From PALSA-1006 sp041660815 (GTDB taxonomy: Bacteria; Pseudomonadota; Gammaproteobacteria; Burkholderiales; Gallionellaceae): DNA of 64,000 bases. The notes under the pieces are model-generated. The model had not been told where the DNA came from. It did no database searches and saw only the letters and a list, made by a program, of their open reading frames with translations. The stretch lies in NCBI GenBank assembly GCA_041660815.1, contig JBAZVN010000003.1:62001-126000 (forward strand). Reading direction: 5' to 3'. This document shows, in pieces, positions 43,103 to 50,805 of the stretch. Each line of letters starts with the position of its first letter. The stretch's first letter is position 1. Both the position numbers and the translations under genes were made by a program.

Positions 43103-43389
43103 GAAAGTTTTGCCCTTATCCAGCTTGGATTACGTCGGCAATCCAGTATGGCGAATACGGTGACTTCGTCGTTGGCAACACGATAATAAACAGCGAAGGG
43201 GAAGCGTTTGGAGAGTAGCCGGTGGTAGCCCAGCACGATACGGTGTATGCCCGCATAATAGGCCAGCGAGTCAATGTCGGAGTAGAGCGTATCGAGAAAA
43301 TAAGTGCCGAGTCCGTCGGCTTGTGATTCGTAGAACCGGTGGCCCTCTTCGAGATCGTTCTCTGCGGTGCTGAGGATTTTTATCCTCAT
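43099..43389 (-). CDS. RelE/ParE-family toxin
   Basis: 96-residue toxin of the RelE/ParE superfamily: an N-terminal helix-rich segment (AENDLEEGHRFYESQADGLGTYF), then the core sheet LLSKRFPFAVYYRVANDEVTVFAILDCRRNPSWI, where the RFPFAVYY and ILDCRR motifs are typical of ParE-like toxins paired with addiction-module antitoxins. ParE toxins poison gyrase and RelE toxins cut mRNA on the ribosome; which applies here is not decidable. The start overlaps the antitoxin stop by 4 bases. Confidence 0.9.
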   Translation of the reverse strand: MRIKILSTAENDLEEGHRFYESQADGLGTYFLDTLYSDIDSLAYYAGIHRIVLGYHRLLSKRFPFAVYYRVANDEVTVFAILDCRRNPSWIRAKLS

Positions 43390-43607
43390 GAGACGTTTTT
43401 CTTAATTCTTTCTTTGGCTTCTTCCCAACTTGAAACGGTTGCTTTGCCTGCATTCAGGGCAGCTTCGCGCTCCTTAAGGATCTCGCCATGCCACGCCGGA
43501 GATGTGAGCTCTTTTTCGTTGACAGCCATGTCTGCCCAAAGCATCTCCATCAAATCCAGCTTCTGGTTGAATGAAAGCTGCGCAATGGGAACGTCGATTC
43601 TGTTCAT
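43386..43607 (-). CDS. Addiction-module antitoxin
   Basis: 73-residue protein of the addiction-module (unstable antitoxin) family. The pattern IAQLSFNQKLDLMEMLWADM and PAWHGEILKEREAALNAGKA..SSWEEAKERIKK is characteristic, and the C-terminal helix wraps the toxin. It is the first gene of the operon and should repress the promoter together with the toxin. The 205-base region upstream to the phosphatase stop has a perfect inverted repeat ATTCGCC-tgtat-GGCGAAT at 43747-43765 and no convincing gene. Confidence 0.9.
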   Translation of the reverse strand: MNRIDVPIAQLSFNQKLDLMEMLWADMAVNEKELTSPAWHGEILKEREAALNAGKATVSSWEEAKERIKKNVS

Positions 43608-43746
43608 CTTGTTTCCTTTTGTATGGCTACCGAAATATTTTGGACTGCACAGATTTGTAGCCTTCGATCTGCATTGAGGTCTGAACAGCTTGGACGATTT
43701 TCTGGTTCAGGCGGGTACTGACTTGCATCGTTTTCTCCCCATCGTG

Positions 43747-43765
43747 ATTCGCCTGTATGGCGAAT
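43747..43765. repeat. ATTCGCC palindrome upstream of the toxin-antitoxin operon
   Basis: Inverted repeat with 7-base arms ATTCGCC / GGCGAAT and a 5-base centre, 140 bases upstream of the antitoxin start. On the minus strand it translates as part of RHTGESRW, a peptide that marks a common dispersed repeat, so it could be a repeat remnant or an operator. It lies inside the stretch bounded by the duplicated phosphatase ends. Confidence 0.4.
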
Positions 43766-43812
43766 TATGTTGCTGCAAATTATATCAGTTCTCATAGGTT
43801 GGGCTGACTTGG

Positions 43813-43899
43813 TCAGCGGCTTTCAAACACCCGGCACATCGGCATCAGCACCGGATGTTCTTCTTGTCCCGCGCCCAAACGCACCGCCAGCGCAGTGGT
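43813..43899. repeat. Direct repeat of the PP2C gene 3' end (native copy)
   Basis: This is the authentic 3' end of the phosphatase gene, repeated in direct orientation at 42560-42646. The two copies bracket about 1.17 kb that holds the toxin-antitoxin operon, the small ORF and the DUF2442 gene. The arrangement resembles an attL/attR pair or a recombination duplication, although no integrase is present. Confidence 0.8.
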
Positions 43900-44607
43900 G
43901 TTGTCGGCATGGGCTTGTTCGCGCTGCAATGCAGTCAGGACTAATTTGGTGATGGCTTTGGGAAGGGGTTCTGACGCCAACTCCGCGGCAATTTCATAGT
44001 CAAATAGCGGGTTCCATAAACCGTCGCTGCACAGCAGCAACACATCGTCCGCCTGCACGGGAACAGACTCCGACGATTCAACAAAAAACATATCATCCAC
44101 CCCGCCCAGACAATTGGTAATCTTGTTGCGATCCGGGTGATTTTTCATTTCCGCATGGGTAATAACGCCCCAATCCGCCCACTGCTGCACCGCCGAATGA
44201 TCGTGCGTGACTGCAGCTATCTCACTGTTTCTTAACAGATAAAATCTAGAGTCGCCGGAGTGCGCCCAATCTACCCGACCGTCTTGAACCAGCGCGGCGA
44301 CACAGGTGGTACCGGGATTTCCGGCCAGCTGATTATCCCGCGCATATTGAAGAATTGAATCATGGGCAAGCCGCATAATCTCGCGCAAAAAATCGCGCGG
44401 CTCGGGTACGCGGGGATGGGCTGCCTGCTCAAACGCTTGCATAAATGCATCAATTGCAAGCTGCGCAGCAAGCTCGCCATGCAGGTGTCCGCCCATACCG
44501 TCAGCCAGCACCAATAACAGGGCATGCTCGGAATAGGCATATGCCACGCGGTCTTGATTGTAGCGGCGTGCGCCGATTTGACTGGTTTGATAAACCGCGA
44601 ATTTCAT
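43813..44607 (-). CDS. PP2C-family serine/threonine phosphatase
   Basis: 264-residue PPM phosphatase from ATG 44607 (MKFAVYQTSQIGARRYNQDRVAY). Metal-binding acidic residues are seen in RYNQDR, VLADGMGGH, LLCSDGLWNPL and DNTTALAV, so activity against phospho-Ser/Thr is expected. Upstream in-frame codons (to 44709) overlap the yicC promoter region and are probably not translated. In betaproteobacteria such a gene usually stands near yicC, gmk, a Ser/Thr kinase and rph; no kinase gene is visible here. The link with an FHA-domain protein at 33-34.6 kb is worth noting. Confidence 0.9.
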   Translation of the reverse strand: MKFAVYQTSQIGARRYNQDRVAYAYSEHALLLVLADGMGGHLHGELAAQLAIDAFMQAFEQAAHPRVPEPRDFLREIMRLAHDSILQYARDNQLAGNPGTTCVAALVQDGRVDWAHSGDSRFYLLRNSEIAAVTHDHSAVQQWADWGVITHAEMKNHPDRNKITNCLGGVDDMFFVESSESVPVQADDVLLLCSDGLWNPLFDYEIAAELASEPLPKAITKLVLTALQREQAHADNTTALAVRLGAGQEEHPVLMPMCRVFESR

Positions 44608-44737
44608 GTTTAAAAAAGTATGACGCCGACTTGGCCGACTGGGTAAATGAAAACCGCAATCGTAATATAATGCGCCGCATTCAACTTGCCTATTTTCTTT
44701 TAGGCACAAATTTATTCACCACCTCACAGGATTTCCC

Positions 44738-45604
44738 ATGATATTCAGCATGACCGGCTTTGCAGTGACCAGCACCGAACTGGACAACGGATCACTTTCA
44801 TTGGAAATTCGCTCGGTCAATCACCGCTATCTGGATTTGCAAATCCGCATGCCGGATGAGTTTCGCGTCTTCGAACCCGCCCTGCGCGAGGCGATTGCGG
44901 CGCAATTAACGCGCGGAAAAATTGAATGCCGCATTAACTATACCGCCCGCGCCAATACCGGTTCCGGCATCCACCTTAATCAAACTTTGCTGCAACTATT
45001 GGGGCAATGGAGTGATACGGTGCGTGCGTCAATTCCCGATGCAAAGCCTTTAACTGTGCATGAGATATTGCGCTGGAATGGCGTGCTGGAAACACCGGCG
45101 CTTGCTCTGGACGATCTGCAAGCTGCTTTGTTAAGCACTTTACAGAAAACACTTTCCGATTTTGCCGCAGCGCGCGGTCGCGAGGGCGAAAAACTGAAAG
45201 AGTATTTATTGCAGCGTGTCGCGCAAATTGAAGCCTTGCGCGTTGCGGTGATGCCGCATATTCCCGCGGCCATCGCGCTTCAGGAAGAAAAAATGCGCAC
45301 CCGCTTGCGCGACGCGCTGGGCAATGAAGACGATGACCGGGTACGCCAGGAAATTACGCTGTATGCCACCAAGATCGACGTGGAAGAAGAGTTGTCACGC
45401 CTGCATAGCCACCTGGTGGAAATGCAGCGCATTCTGGGCAAAGGCGGTGCAGTGGGGAAACGTCTGGATTTCTTAATGCAGGAACTGAACCGCGAAGCCA
45501 ATACCCTGGGCTCAAAATCGGTGGATGCCGAAGTTTCCCGCACCTCGATGGAAATGAAAATCTTGATCGAGCAAATGCGCGAACAGATTCAGAATTTGGA
45601 ATGA
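44738..45604 (+). CDS. yicC: YicC-family endoribonuclease
   Basis: 288-residue YicC family protein. The N-terminal YicC_N domain (SMTGFAVTSTEL, LEIRSVNHRYLDLQIRMPDEFR) is followed by DUF1732 at the C-terminus (EEELSRLHSHLVEMQRIL, GKRLDFLMQELNREANTLGSKS), both in full. YicC has been described as an endoribonuclease acting on small RNAs. It is divergent from the phosphatase gene with a 130-base gap. gmk, the usual next gene, is absent; a convergent dsbA-like gene follows. Confidence 0.95.
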   Translation: MIFSMTGFAVTSTELDNGSLSLEIRSVNHRYLDLQIRMPDEFRVFEPALREAIAAQLTRGKIECRINYTARANTGSGIHLNQTLLQLLGQWSDTVRASIPDAKPLTVHEILRWNGVLETPALALDDLQAALLSTLQKTLSDFAAARGREGEKLKEYLLQRVAQIEALRVAVMPHIPAAIALQEEKMRTRLRDALGNEDDDRVRQEITLYATKIDVEEELSRLHSHLVEMQRILGKGGAVGKRLDFLMQELNREANTLGSKSVDAEVSRTSMEMKILIEQMREQIQNLE

Positions 45605-45653
45605 CGCCGGGGCAGCACTTCAGGGCGCCTCTAAAAATATACCTTTCGAACTT

Positions 45654-46307
45654 TTAGCGCGTATTTTCCGCCAGCGCCTGATTCACCAGTTCGGTCAGTT
45701 GTTCGAAGCCAAAACTTGGCAGCGGTTTGCCGTTCACAAAATATTCAGGGGTCATGGTCACGTTCAGGGTGCGGGCATCATCAAGGTCTTGCGCGATCAG
45801 TTTTTCGATCTCCGGCGAAGTGATGTCGAAAGCCATCTGCTCCATATTCAATCCCAATCCATCCAGATGTTTCCACACCTTTCCTATCTGCGCGGTGTGG
45901 TTGGCGGCCCAGTCACGCTGGGATGAAAACAGGGCTTCCAGTGCGGGCCAGAACTTACCCTGTTTGCGCGCCGCTTCCAGTACGGCGACCACTTGTTGCG
46001 AGCCATCGTGGAACGGTGCGTAGCGCAGCACGAGACGTATTTTGTCGGGGTGTGCAGCCATGAGATTTTTGACTCTGGGGTAGAAGTCGCTACAGGTTTC
46101 GCACGCAGGGTCAAAGAATTCGACGATGACAACGGGCGCATTGGGATTGCCCTCGGTTGGCGAATGCATGCGAATCAGTGCGGCGCGATTGGCTTCGGCG
46201 AGCTGGTTGGCAGCTTTTTCCTTTTGGCCTGAATAAAGCACGGCGGCGGCGACAAAGGCGAGTAGCAGAACGATGGCGGATACGGTAAATATGGTTTTCT
46301 GTTTCAT
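45654..46307 (-). CDS. DsbA/BdbD-like periplasmic thiol oxidoreductase
   Basis: 217 residues. An uncleaved or cleavable N-terminal helix (KTIFTVSAIVLLLAFVAAAVLY) is followed by a DsbA-like thioredoxin fold with active site CETC in EFFDPACETCSDFYPR and the cis-Pro region NVTMTPEYFVNG. The start ATG 46307 overlaps the dsbB stop by 4 bases; the much longer frame to 46688 is only an overlap with dsbB. Pairing with a DsbB suggests a BdbC/D-like dithiol oxidase couple that oxidises exported proteins. Confidence 0.88.
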   Translation of the reverse strand: MKQKTIFTVSAIVLLLAFVAAAVLYSGQKEKAANQLAEANRAALIRMHSPTEGNPNAPVVIVEFFDPACETCSDFYPRVKNLMAAHPDKIRLVLRYAPFHDGSQQVVAVLEAARKQGKFWPALEALFSSQRDWAANHTAQIGKVWKHLDGLGLNMEQMAFDITSPEIEKLIAQDLDDARTLNVTMTPEYFVNGKPLPSFGFEQLTELVNQALAENTR

Positions 46308-46768
46308 TTGGAACCTTTGATATGGGTGACTAGGAGCAAGCCGACTATAGCCGCGAAGGCAAGCACAGACAATAAGGGGATGGTCACAAAACCCATCCAG
46401 ACTACAACCACATCGGAACACGGCACGCCCTGCTGGCAGGGTTTGATGCTTTCCGGTATCCATCCGGCGGTGAGTGCCAGATGAAATAGTGCCAGCCCTA
46501 AACCGCTTAGCGCCAGTGGAAACGCATAGCGGACAACTCGCGGATCGAAAGGAAATAGTCCGGCGGCAAGCACCAATACCAGCGGGAACATGACAATGCG
46601 CTGATACCAGCAAAGCTGGCACGGTGTGTAGCCCATCACTTCGCCGAGAAACAGTGCTCCCAGCGTAGATGCCGTCGCGATCAGCCATGCAGTGAATATC
46701 AACTTCCAGCCGGTGGGAGATTTGTCAGAGTGCGTATCAAAATGAGCTGCGGTGTTCATAGGGTGCAA
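46304..46768 (-). CDS. dsbB: DsbB-family disulfide bond formation protein
   Basis: 154-residue four-helix membrane protein that reoxidises its DsbA partner with quinone. The first-loop pair is in YTPCQLCWYQR and the second-loop pair in KPCQQGVPCSDVV, so both disulfides are present. Four transmembrane helices are evident. ATG 46768 (MHPMNTAAH) is used; ATG 46759 is possible. It is upstream of and coupled to the DsbA-like gene. Confidence 0.93.
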   Translation of the reverse strand: MHPMNTAAHFDTHSDKSPTGWKLIFTAWLIATASTLGALFLGEVMGYTPCQLCWYQRIVMFPLVLVLAAGLFPFDPRVVRYAFPLALSGLGLALFHLALTAGWIPESIKPCQQGVPCSDVVVVWMGFVTIPLLSVLAFAAIVGLLLVTHIKGSK

Positions 46769-47049
46769 TTATATTCAGTTTCGTAGGCCTTGAAAGCCAA
46801 ATACTTTGCGGCTTTTTGCAGCGGAGGCAATGGCAGGGGAAATCAGTACAAAATATTTGTTGTGGCATATCCTTCTGCATAATTGGGCGTTTTACCCGGG
46901 CTATTCGAGCGGGACGAATGGATAAAGTTCAATCCCGACTAATTTAGTGCGTCTTTGCCGTTCATACTATAATGGGCATTCGTTAAGGTTGTCCGAACGC
47001 AAAGGCGGGAACCCCGAAAATTTGTTTCAACTCAGTTGAAAGGTAATAA
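46769..47049 (+). promoter_or_regulatory. 281-base intergenic region with candidate promoter for the CDF gene
   Basis: No gene is apparent in this gap between divergently oriented dsbB and the CDF transporter. A consensus TATAAT lies at 46968-46973, 77 bases upstream of the CDF ATG; no clear -35 box accompanies it. Between it and the gene is a GC-rich stretch (AACGCAAAGGCGGGAACCCC) that could be a structured leader, but I could not match it to a known riboswitch. Confidence 0.35.
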
Positions 47050-47670
47050 ATGGGTGGATGTTGCGAAGGCGGCTGCGAACTGAATGCGTTGCATGGTCGT
47101 CAAAGATCGACCCTGAAAATCGTTCTGTCGATCAACGCCGTGATGTTCTTTGTCATCGTGGCTGCCGCGCTTTATGCAGGCTCGGTTTCACTTTTGTCGG
47201 ATAGTCTGGATAATCTTGGCGACGCCCTTACCTACGCTCTAAGCATCTATGCGGTGGCCAGGGGAGGCCGGATCAAAGCACGCGTGGCTCTTTTTAAAGG
47301 CGCTCTGATTCTGGTAGCGGCCCTGGCTGTCGCCGGGCAAATCATCTACAAGTTGATGCATCCTGCGGTGCCGATTTTTGAGACGATGAGCGCGTTCAGC
47401 CTGCTTGGGCTGGCGGCAAATGGCACTTGCCTCTATTTGCTTTGGCGCCACCGTAACGAAGACATCAACATGAGTTCCGTGTGGGAGTGCTCACGCAACG
47501 ACATCGCGTCGAATCTGGCTGTACTGGTCGCAGCGCTGGGTGTATGGGCTACCGGATCCGGTTGGCCGGATTTGTTCGTGGCATTTTGTCTGGTTATGCT
47601 CTTGCTCAGATCCGCTATTCGAATTATCGCGGCAGCCCGTAAAGAGCTCCGCGCGAACTGCCTGACGTGA
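47050..47670 (+). CDS. Short cation diffusion facilitator (CDF)-family transporter
   Basis: 206 residues with five to six transmembrane helices and no C-terminal cytosolic CDF domain. The metal-site helix is SVSLLSDSLDNLGDALTYALS (Asp residues as in the CDF HxxxD/DxxxD sites, here with Asp first) and the matching second site is SRNDIASNLAVLVAALG. The N-terminus MGGCCEGGCEL has three cysteines that could bind a soft metal before transport. This short variant is seen next to metal-resistance genes in other bacteria. Candidate substrates are Zn, Cd or Co; this is unresolved. Confidence 0.8.
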   Translation: MGGCCEGGCELNALHGRQRSTLKIVLSINAVMFFVIVAAALYAGSVSLLSDSLDNLGDALTYALSIYAVARGGRIKARVALFKGALILVAALAVAGQIIYKLMHPAVPIFETMSAFSLLGLAANGTCLYLLWRHRNEDINMSSVWECSRNDIASNLAVLVAALGVWATGSGWPDLFVAFCLVMLLLRSAIRIIAAARKELRANCLT

Positions 47671-47834
47671 AGGGGGCATTCGCGACTGAATAATCATATA
47701 GCGTAGCCGGCATTGGTTTATTCACACTTGTGTGTCAGGCCTGTCGCTGTAAAAACACCCCGCACATTCATTATTTTTTTGTCATAAATATCCGCTATTA
47801 TCCATTAACAAATTTCACAAGGCCCCGCTAGACT

Positions 47835-48710
47835 ATGGAAACAAATACGATTCAAACGCAAATCGGAAGTGAAGTTGCGGAAGGTATATTGAAAACTATC
47901 CGTATTCCGCCATGCCCCGAGGTGGTAATGAAATTAATTGATGAATCACGCCAGGAAGATATTGATTTCTCAAAAATAGTCAAGCTCATCAGTGGCGACG
48001 TAGGTTTGGCGGCGTCAATGCTGAAGACTGCGAATTCGCCGTTTTTTGCCCTGCGCAACAAGGTTAGCTCAATCCAACAGGCTGTGTCCGTGCTGGGTAT
48101 TAAAAATCTGATGCAAATCGCAAGAGGGGCGTCACTGCAAAATGCCCTGGGCGGTGATGGAATATATATGGAAAGATTCTGGGATCGCTCTAACTTTACG
48201 GCGGTAGTAGCATCCCACATGGCAGCCAGATTAGATGGATTTTCCCGCGAGGATGCTTATACCTACGGGCTATTTCATGATTGTGGAATTCCAATCCTAA
48301 TGTTGAAGTACGCCGATTACAAAGAAAAGTTGGCTGCTGCAAACAAGTCCGCAGATCTAATTGTAGCCATTGAAAACCAACATTACTCTACTAACCATGC
48401 GGTAGTTGGGCATATGCTGGCGCGCAACTGGGGACTGCCGGAGCATATTTCCCAGGCAATTCTACTGCATCACGACCATGCCATTTTCACCCGAGCTACT
48501 GACCGCGCTACAACAACAGTCTGCTCCCTGGTGGCCATTCAACTTGTGTCCGAGCATATTGTCGCCACTTTTTTGGATAGGCCCGATGATGCGGAGTGGC
48601 ATCTCAGTGGTCAGGTTGCACAAGACTATCTGGGTTTGCATCAAGAGGATATGGCGGATATTACTGAAGATGCTTTGACCGAACTGGAAGAAATACGCGG
48701 TTACCGTTGA
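47835..48710 (+). CDS. HDOD-domain signalling protein
   Basis: 291 residues, mostly one HDOD domain (about 20-220): IPPCPEVVMKLIDESRQEDIDFSKIVKLISGDVGLAASMLKTANS is distributed over residues 25-70, then VSSIQQAVSVLGIKNL and the degenerate HD site in YGLFHDCGIPIL. HDOD proteins are non-catalytic relatives of HD phosphohydrolases and act as adaptors in two-component, c-di-GMP and motility circuits. It is convergent with a cNMP-EAL protein gene 121 bases away. An 8-base-arm hairpin (48728-48768) lies between. Confidence 0.92.
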   Translation: METNTIQTQIGSEVAEGILKTIRIPPCPEVVMKLIDESRQEDIDFSKIVKLISGDVGLAASMLKTANSPFFALRNKVSSIQQAVSVLGIKNLMQIARGASLQNALGGDGIYMERFWDRSNFTAVVASHMAARLDGFSREDAYTYGLFHDCGIPILMLKYADYKEKLAAANKSADLIVAIENQHYSTNHAVVGHMLARNWGLPEHISQAILLHHDHAIFTRATDRATTTVCSLVAIQLVSEHIVATFLDRPDDAEWHLSGQVAQDYLGLHQEDMADITEDALTELEEIRGYR

Positions 48711-48831
48711 GGTTATCTTCTGATAAGGACGGGCTAACAGGAACATCCACAAAGTCGGCAAGCCCGTCAGATCGCCGGGGCGCATGTTAAATTAACGCTT
48801 TATATTCAATTAGTTATGCAAATAACGCAGA

Positions 48832-50031
48832 TTAAATATGCCGCCTTAACTCAATATTCTTCAGCTCTGCCGGTCGACCGAACAACCAGCCTTGACCGTA
48901 TTCGCAGTTTAGTTCGAGCAGTTTGGCGCGGATTTCCTCGTTTTCAATTCCTTCCGCAACCACATCCATGCCCAAAGAGTGCGCCAGATTAATTGAGGAA
49001 CTTACAATCTCGTGACTGTGTGCCGAAGTCAGCATGGTACGGGTAAAGGAGATATCAATTTTCATCGTGCCTATCGGGTAGTTATTCAGCGTTTGTAGCG
49101 AAGAATGCCCCGTACCAAAATCATCGATCGCCAGGTTACTGCCCATTCCGGTCAATTGCTTGAGCAGATTTAACGCCACTTCCGGCTTGTTGATGATCAC
49201 TGTTTCAGTCAATTCCAATTTCAACTCGGTGGGCTTCATCTTGTGTTGCGCAATAATAGATTTAACATCTTCAACAAAACGTTCACCAATCAATTGTGAA
49301 GGCGACATGTTTACGCTGATAAAAGGAAATTCCACATCGGTAGCCTGGCGCAATGTCGGCCAGTCGCGACAGGCGCGTTCGAGTGTCCACAGACCAATAT
49401 CACGGATTTGCCCGGTTTGCTCGGCCAGCCATAAAAAATCCATCGGCGAAACCAATCCGTCAGTGGGATGACGCCAGCGAATCAATGCTTCAAAACCCGC
49501 CACCTGCAGTGTTTTAAGCGCGACTATCGGCTGATAATACAGATCAAATTCATCTTTTACCAAGGCTCGCCGAATATCGTTTGCCATGGTTAATTTCTGC
49601 GTGGCCTCCCCGCGAATCAAGTTGCGCTGCGTGCTGACTTTATCCCGATCAGACTGCTGTTCACAGGTTTGGATTTGCGTCAGGATTGACTTACTTTTAC
49701 TGCGATAGCGATCCAAAATTACCAGCAATAAATGCCGTACAATCGGATCGGTTTTTTCCAGCAACTCATTTATTAACTCACGCTGAATGGTGATGAGAAC
49801 TGCTTTTTCCATGGCGCGCGCCGAGGCCGATCTGGGCTGATAATCTATCAGAGCCACCTCGCCGAATAATTCGCCTTTACCTATTACATTAACGCGCTGC
49901 TCCTGGCCGCTTATGGCGACTAAAATCTCGATGCTGCCTTCTTCGATCAAATAGGCGCAGCTTCCCGAGTCACCCTCCCGGAAAATATGCTCACCTGCCC
50001 CATAAACTTCGCGATTAAGATTGTTCAGCAT
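48832..50031 (-). CDS. cNMP-binding and EAL-domain protein (probable c-di-GMP phosphodiesterase)
   Basis: 399 residues. The N-terminal cNMP-binding domain (about 1-125: GEHIFREGDSGSCAYLIEEGSIEI, GELFGEVALIDYQPRSASARA) is joined to an EAL domain (about 150-395). Catalytic motifs are intact: FEALIRWRHP (EAL motif), the acidic LTETVIINK, AIDDFGTGHSSL (the catalytic DDFGTG loop), VVAEGIEN and GQGWLFGRP. It should hydrolyse c-di-GMP under control of a cyclic nucleotide or another ligand. It could counter the diguanylate cyclase at 31-32.5 kb. Confidence 0.92.
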   Translation of the reverse strand: MLNNLNREVYGAGEHIFREGDSGSCAYLIEEGSIEILVAISGQEQRVNVIGKGELFGEVALIDYQPRSASARAMEKAVLITIQRELINELLEKTDPIVRHLLLVILDRYRSKSKSILTQIQTCEQQSDRDKVSTQRNLIRGEATQKLTMANDIRRALVKDEFDLYYQPIVALKTLQVAGFEALIRWRHPTDGLVSPMDFLWLAEQTGQIRDIGLWTLERACRDWPTLRQATDVEFPFISVNMSPSQLIGERFVEDVKSIIAQHKMKPTELKLELTETVIINKPEVALNLLKQLTGMGSNLAIDDFGTGHSSLQTLNNYPIGTMKIDISFTRTMLTSAHSHEIVSSSINLAHSLGMDVVAEGIENEEIRAKLLELNCEYGQGWLFGRPAELKNIELRRHI

Positions 50032-50098
50032 ACATCCCCCTTTTTCAATTTCATGATGCGCCGTCAGCCCTGAATAAAACGTTAACTACACTCCGGGA

Positions 50099-50794
50099 TT
50101 ATTTATTGCTATCAATAGCTTTATTTAGTTCGGCAGCGGGCAGGTAACCGGGATTGATCGTGCCGTTGGCAAATATCAACGCGGGCGTGCCGTTAACCTT
50201 AAGTTTTTTACCCAATTCCAATACCCGGACAGTGGGTGAATTACACTTATCCGAGCGGGGAATAACACCTTTTATCATTAGCTCATCCCAGGCTTTTGCC
50301 TTGTCTTTACTGCACCAGACGGCATTGGACTTTTCTGCCGACCCATCAAAAATCGGATAGAGAAAAACATACAGAGTTACGTCATCGACTGCCTGTAATT
50401 CGCGCTCCAATTTTTTACAGTAACTGCAATTTGGATCCGTAAAGTAGGCCAGTTTTCGACTACCGTTACCCTTCACTTTCTTGATAGCCAGCTCAAGCGG
50501 GAGCTTGTTAAAATCCACCGCAAACAATTGTCGGGAGCGCGCTTCGGTGATACTCCGGCGAGTTTTCAAGTCGATTAAATTTCCATCAATCAGAAATTGT
50601 CCCGTTTCGTCCACATAAAAAATATGATCTGAAGTAACCACTTCATACAAACCGGAAATAGAAGATTTATTGACTTGAGTAACTTCGCCAATTTGCTTTC
50701 CCAGCGATTCTTTTAGATTTGCAGCAACATCGGCTTCCGCGGCATACGCGCCCGAAATCGACAGCAAGGCAATCAGTAACAGTCTCAGCATCAT
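50099..50794 (-). CDS. dsbC: Disulfide isomerase DsbC
   Basis: 231 residues with a signal peptide (MMLRLLLIALLSISGAYAAE). The N-terminal dimerisation domain (about 20-80) precedes a thioredoxin domain with active site CSYC in FTDPNCSYCKKLEREL and cis-Pro in VNGTPALIFANGTINPGY. It isomerises wrong disulfides and is kept reduced by DsbD, whose gene is also in this window. The gene is 11 bases downstream of the UbiH-family gene, so the two are co-transcribed. Confidence 0.94.
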   Translation of the reverse strand: MMLRLLLIALLSISGAYAAEADVAANLKESLGKQIGEVTQVNKSSISGLYEVVTSDHIFYVDETGQFLIDGNLIDLKTRRSITEARSRQLFAVDFNKLPLELAIKKVKGNGSRKLAYFTDPNCSYCKKLERELQAVDDVTLYVFLYPIFDGSAEKSNAVWCSKDKAKAWDELMIKGVIPRSDKCNSPTVRVLELGKKLKVNGTPALIFANGTINPGYLPAAELNKAIDSNK

Positions 50795-50805
50795 TCTATC
50801 CTTTA

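Noticed and set aside
43604..43795. 63-codon minus-strand frame upstream of the antitoxin
   Set aside because: It overlaps the antitoxin start and contains the RHTGESRW peptide of a dispersed repeat; no family pattern.
46308..46688. Extension of the dsbA-like frame upstream of 46307
   Set aside because: The extra 127 codons overlap dsbB in another frame, while the internal ATG at 46307 overlaps the dsbB stop by 4 bases and starts a proper signal helix.
46990..47040. Possible c-di-GMP or metal riboswitch upstream of the CDF gene
   Set aside because: An AACGCAAAGG string recalls part of the GEMM motif, but the upstream half of the aptamer (CACGnnAnnGGCAAACC) is not there.
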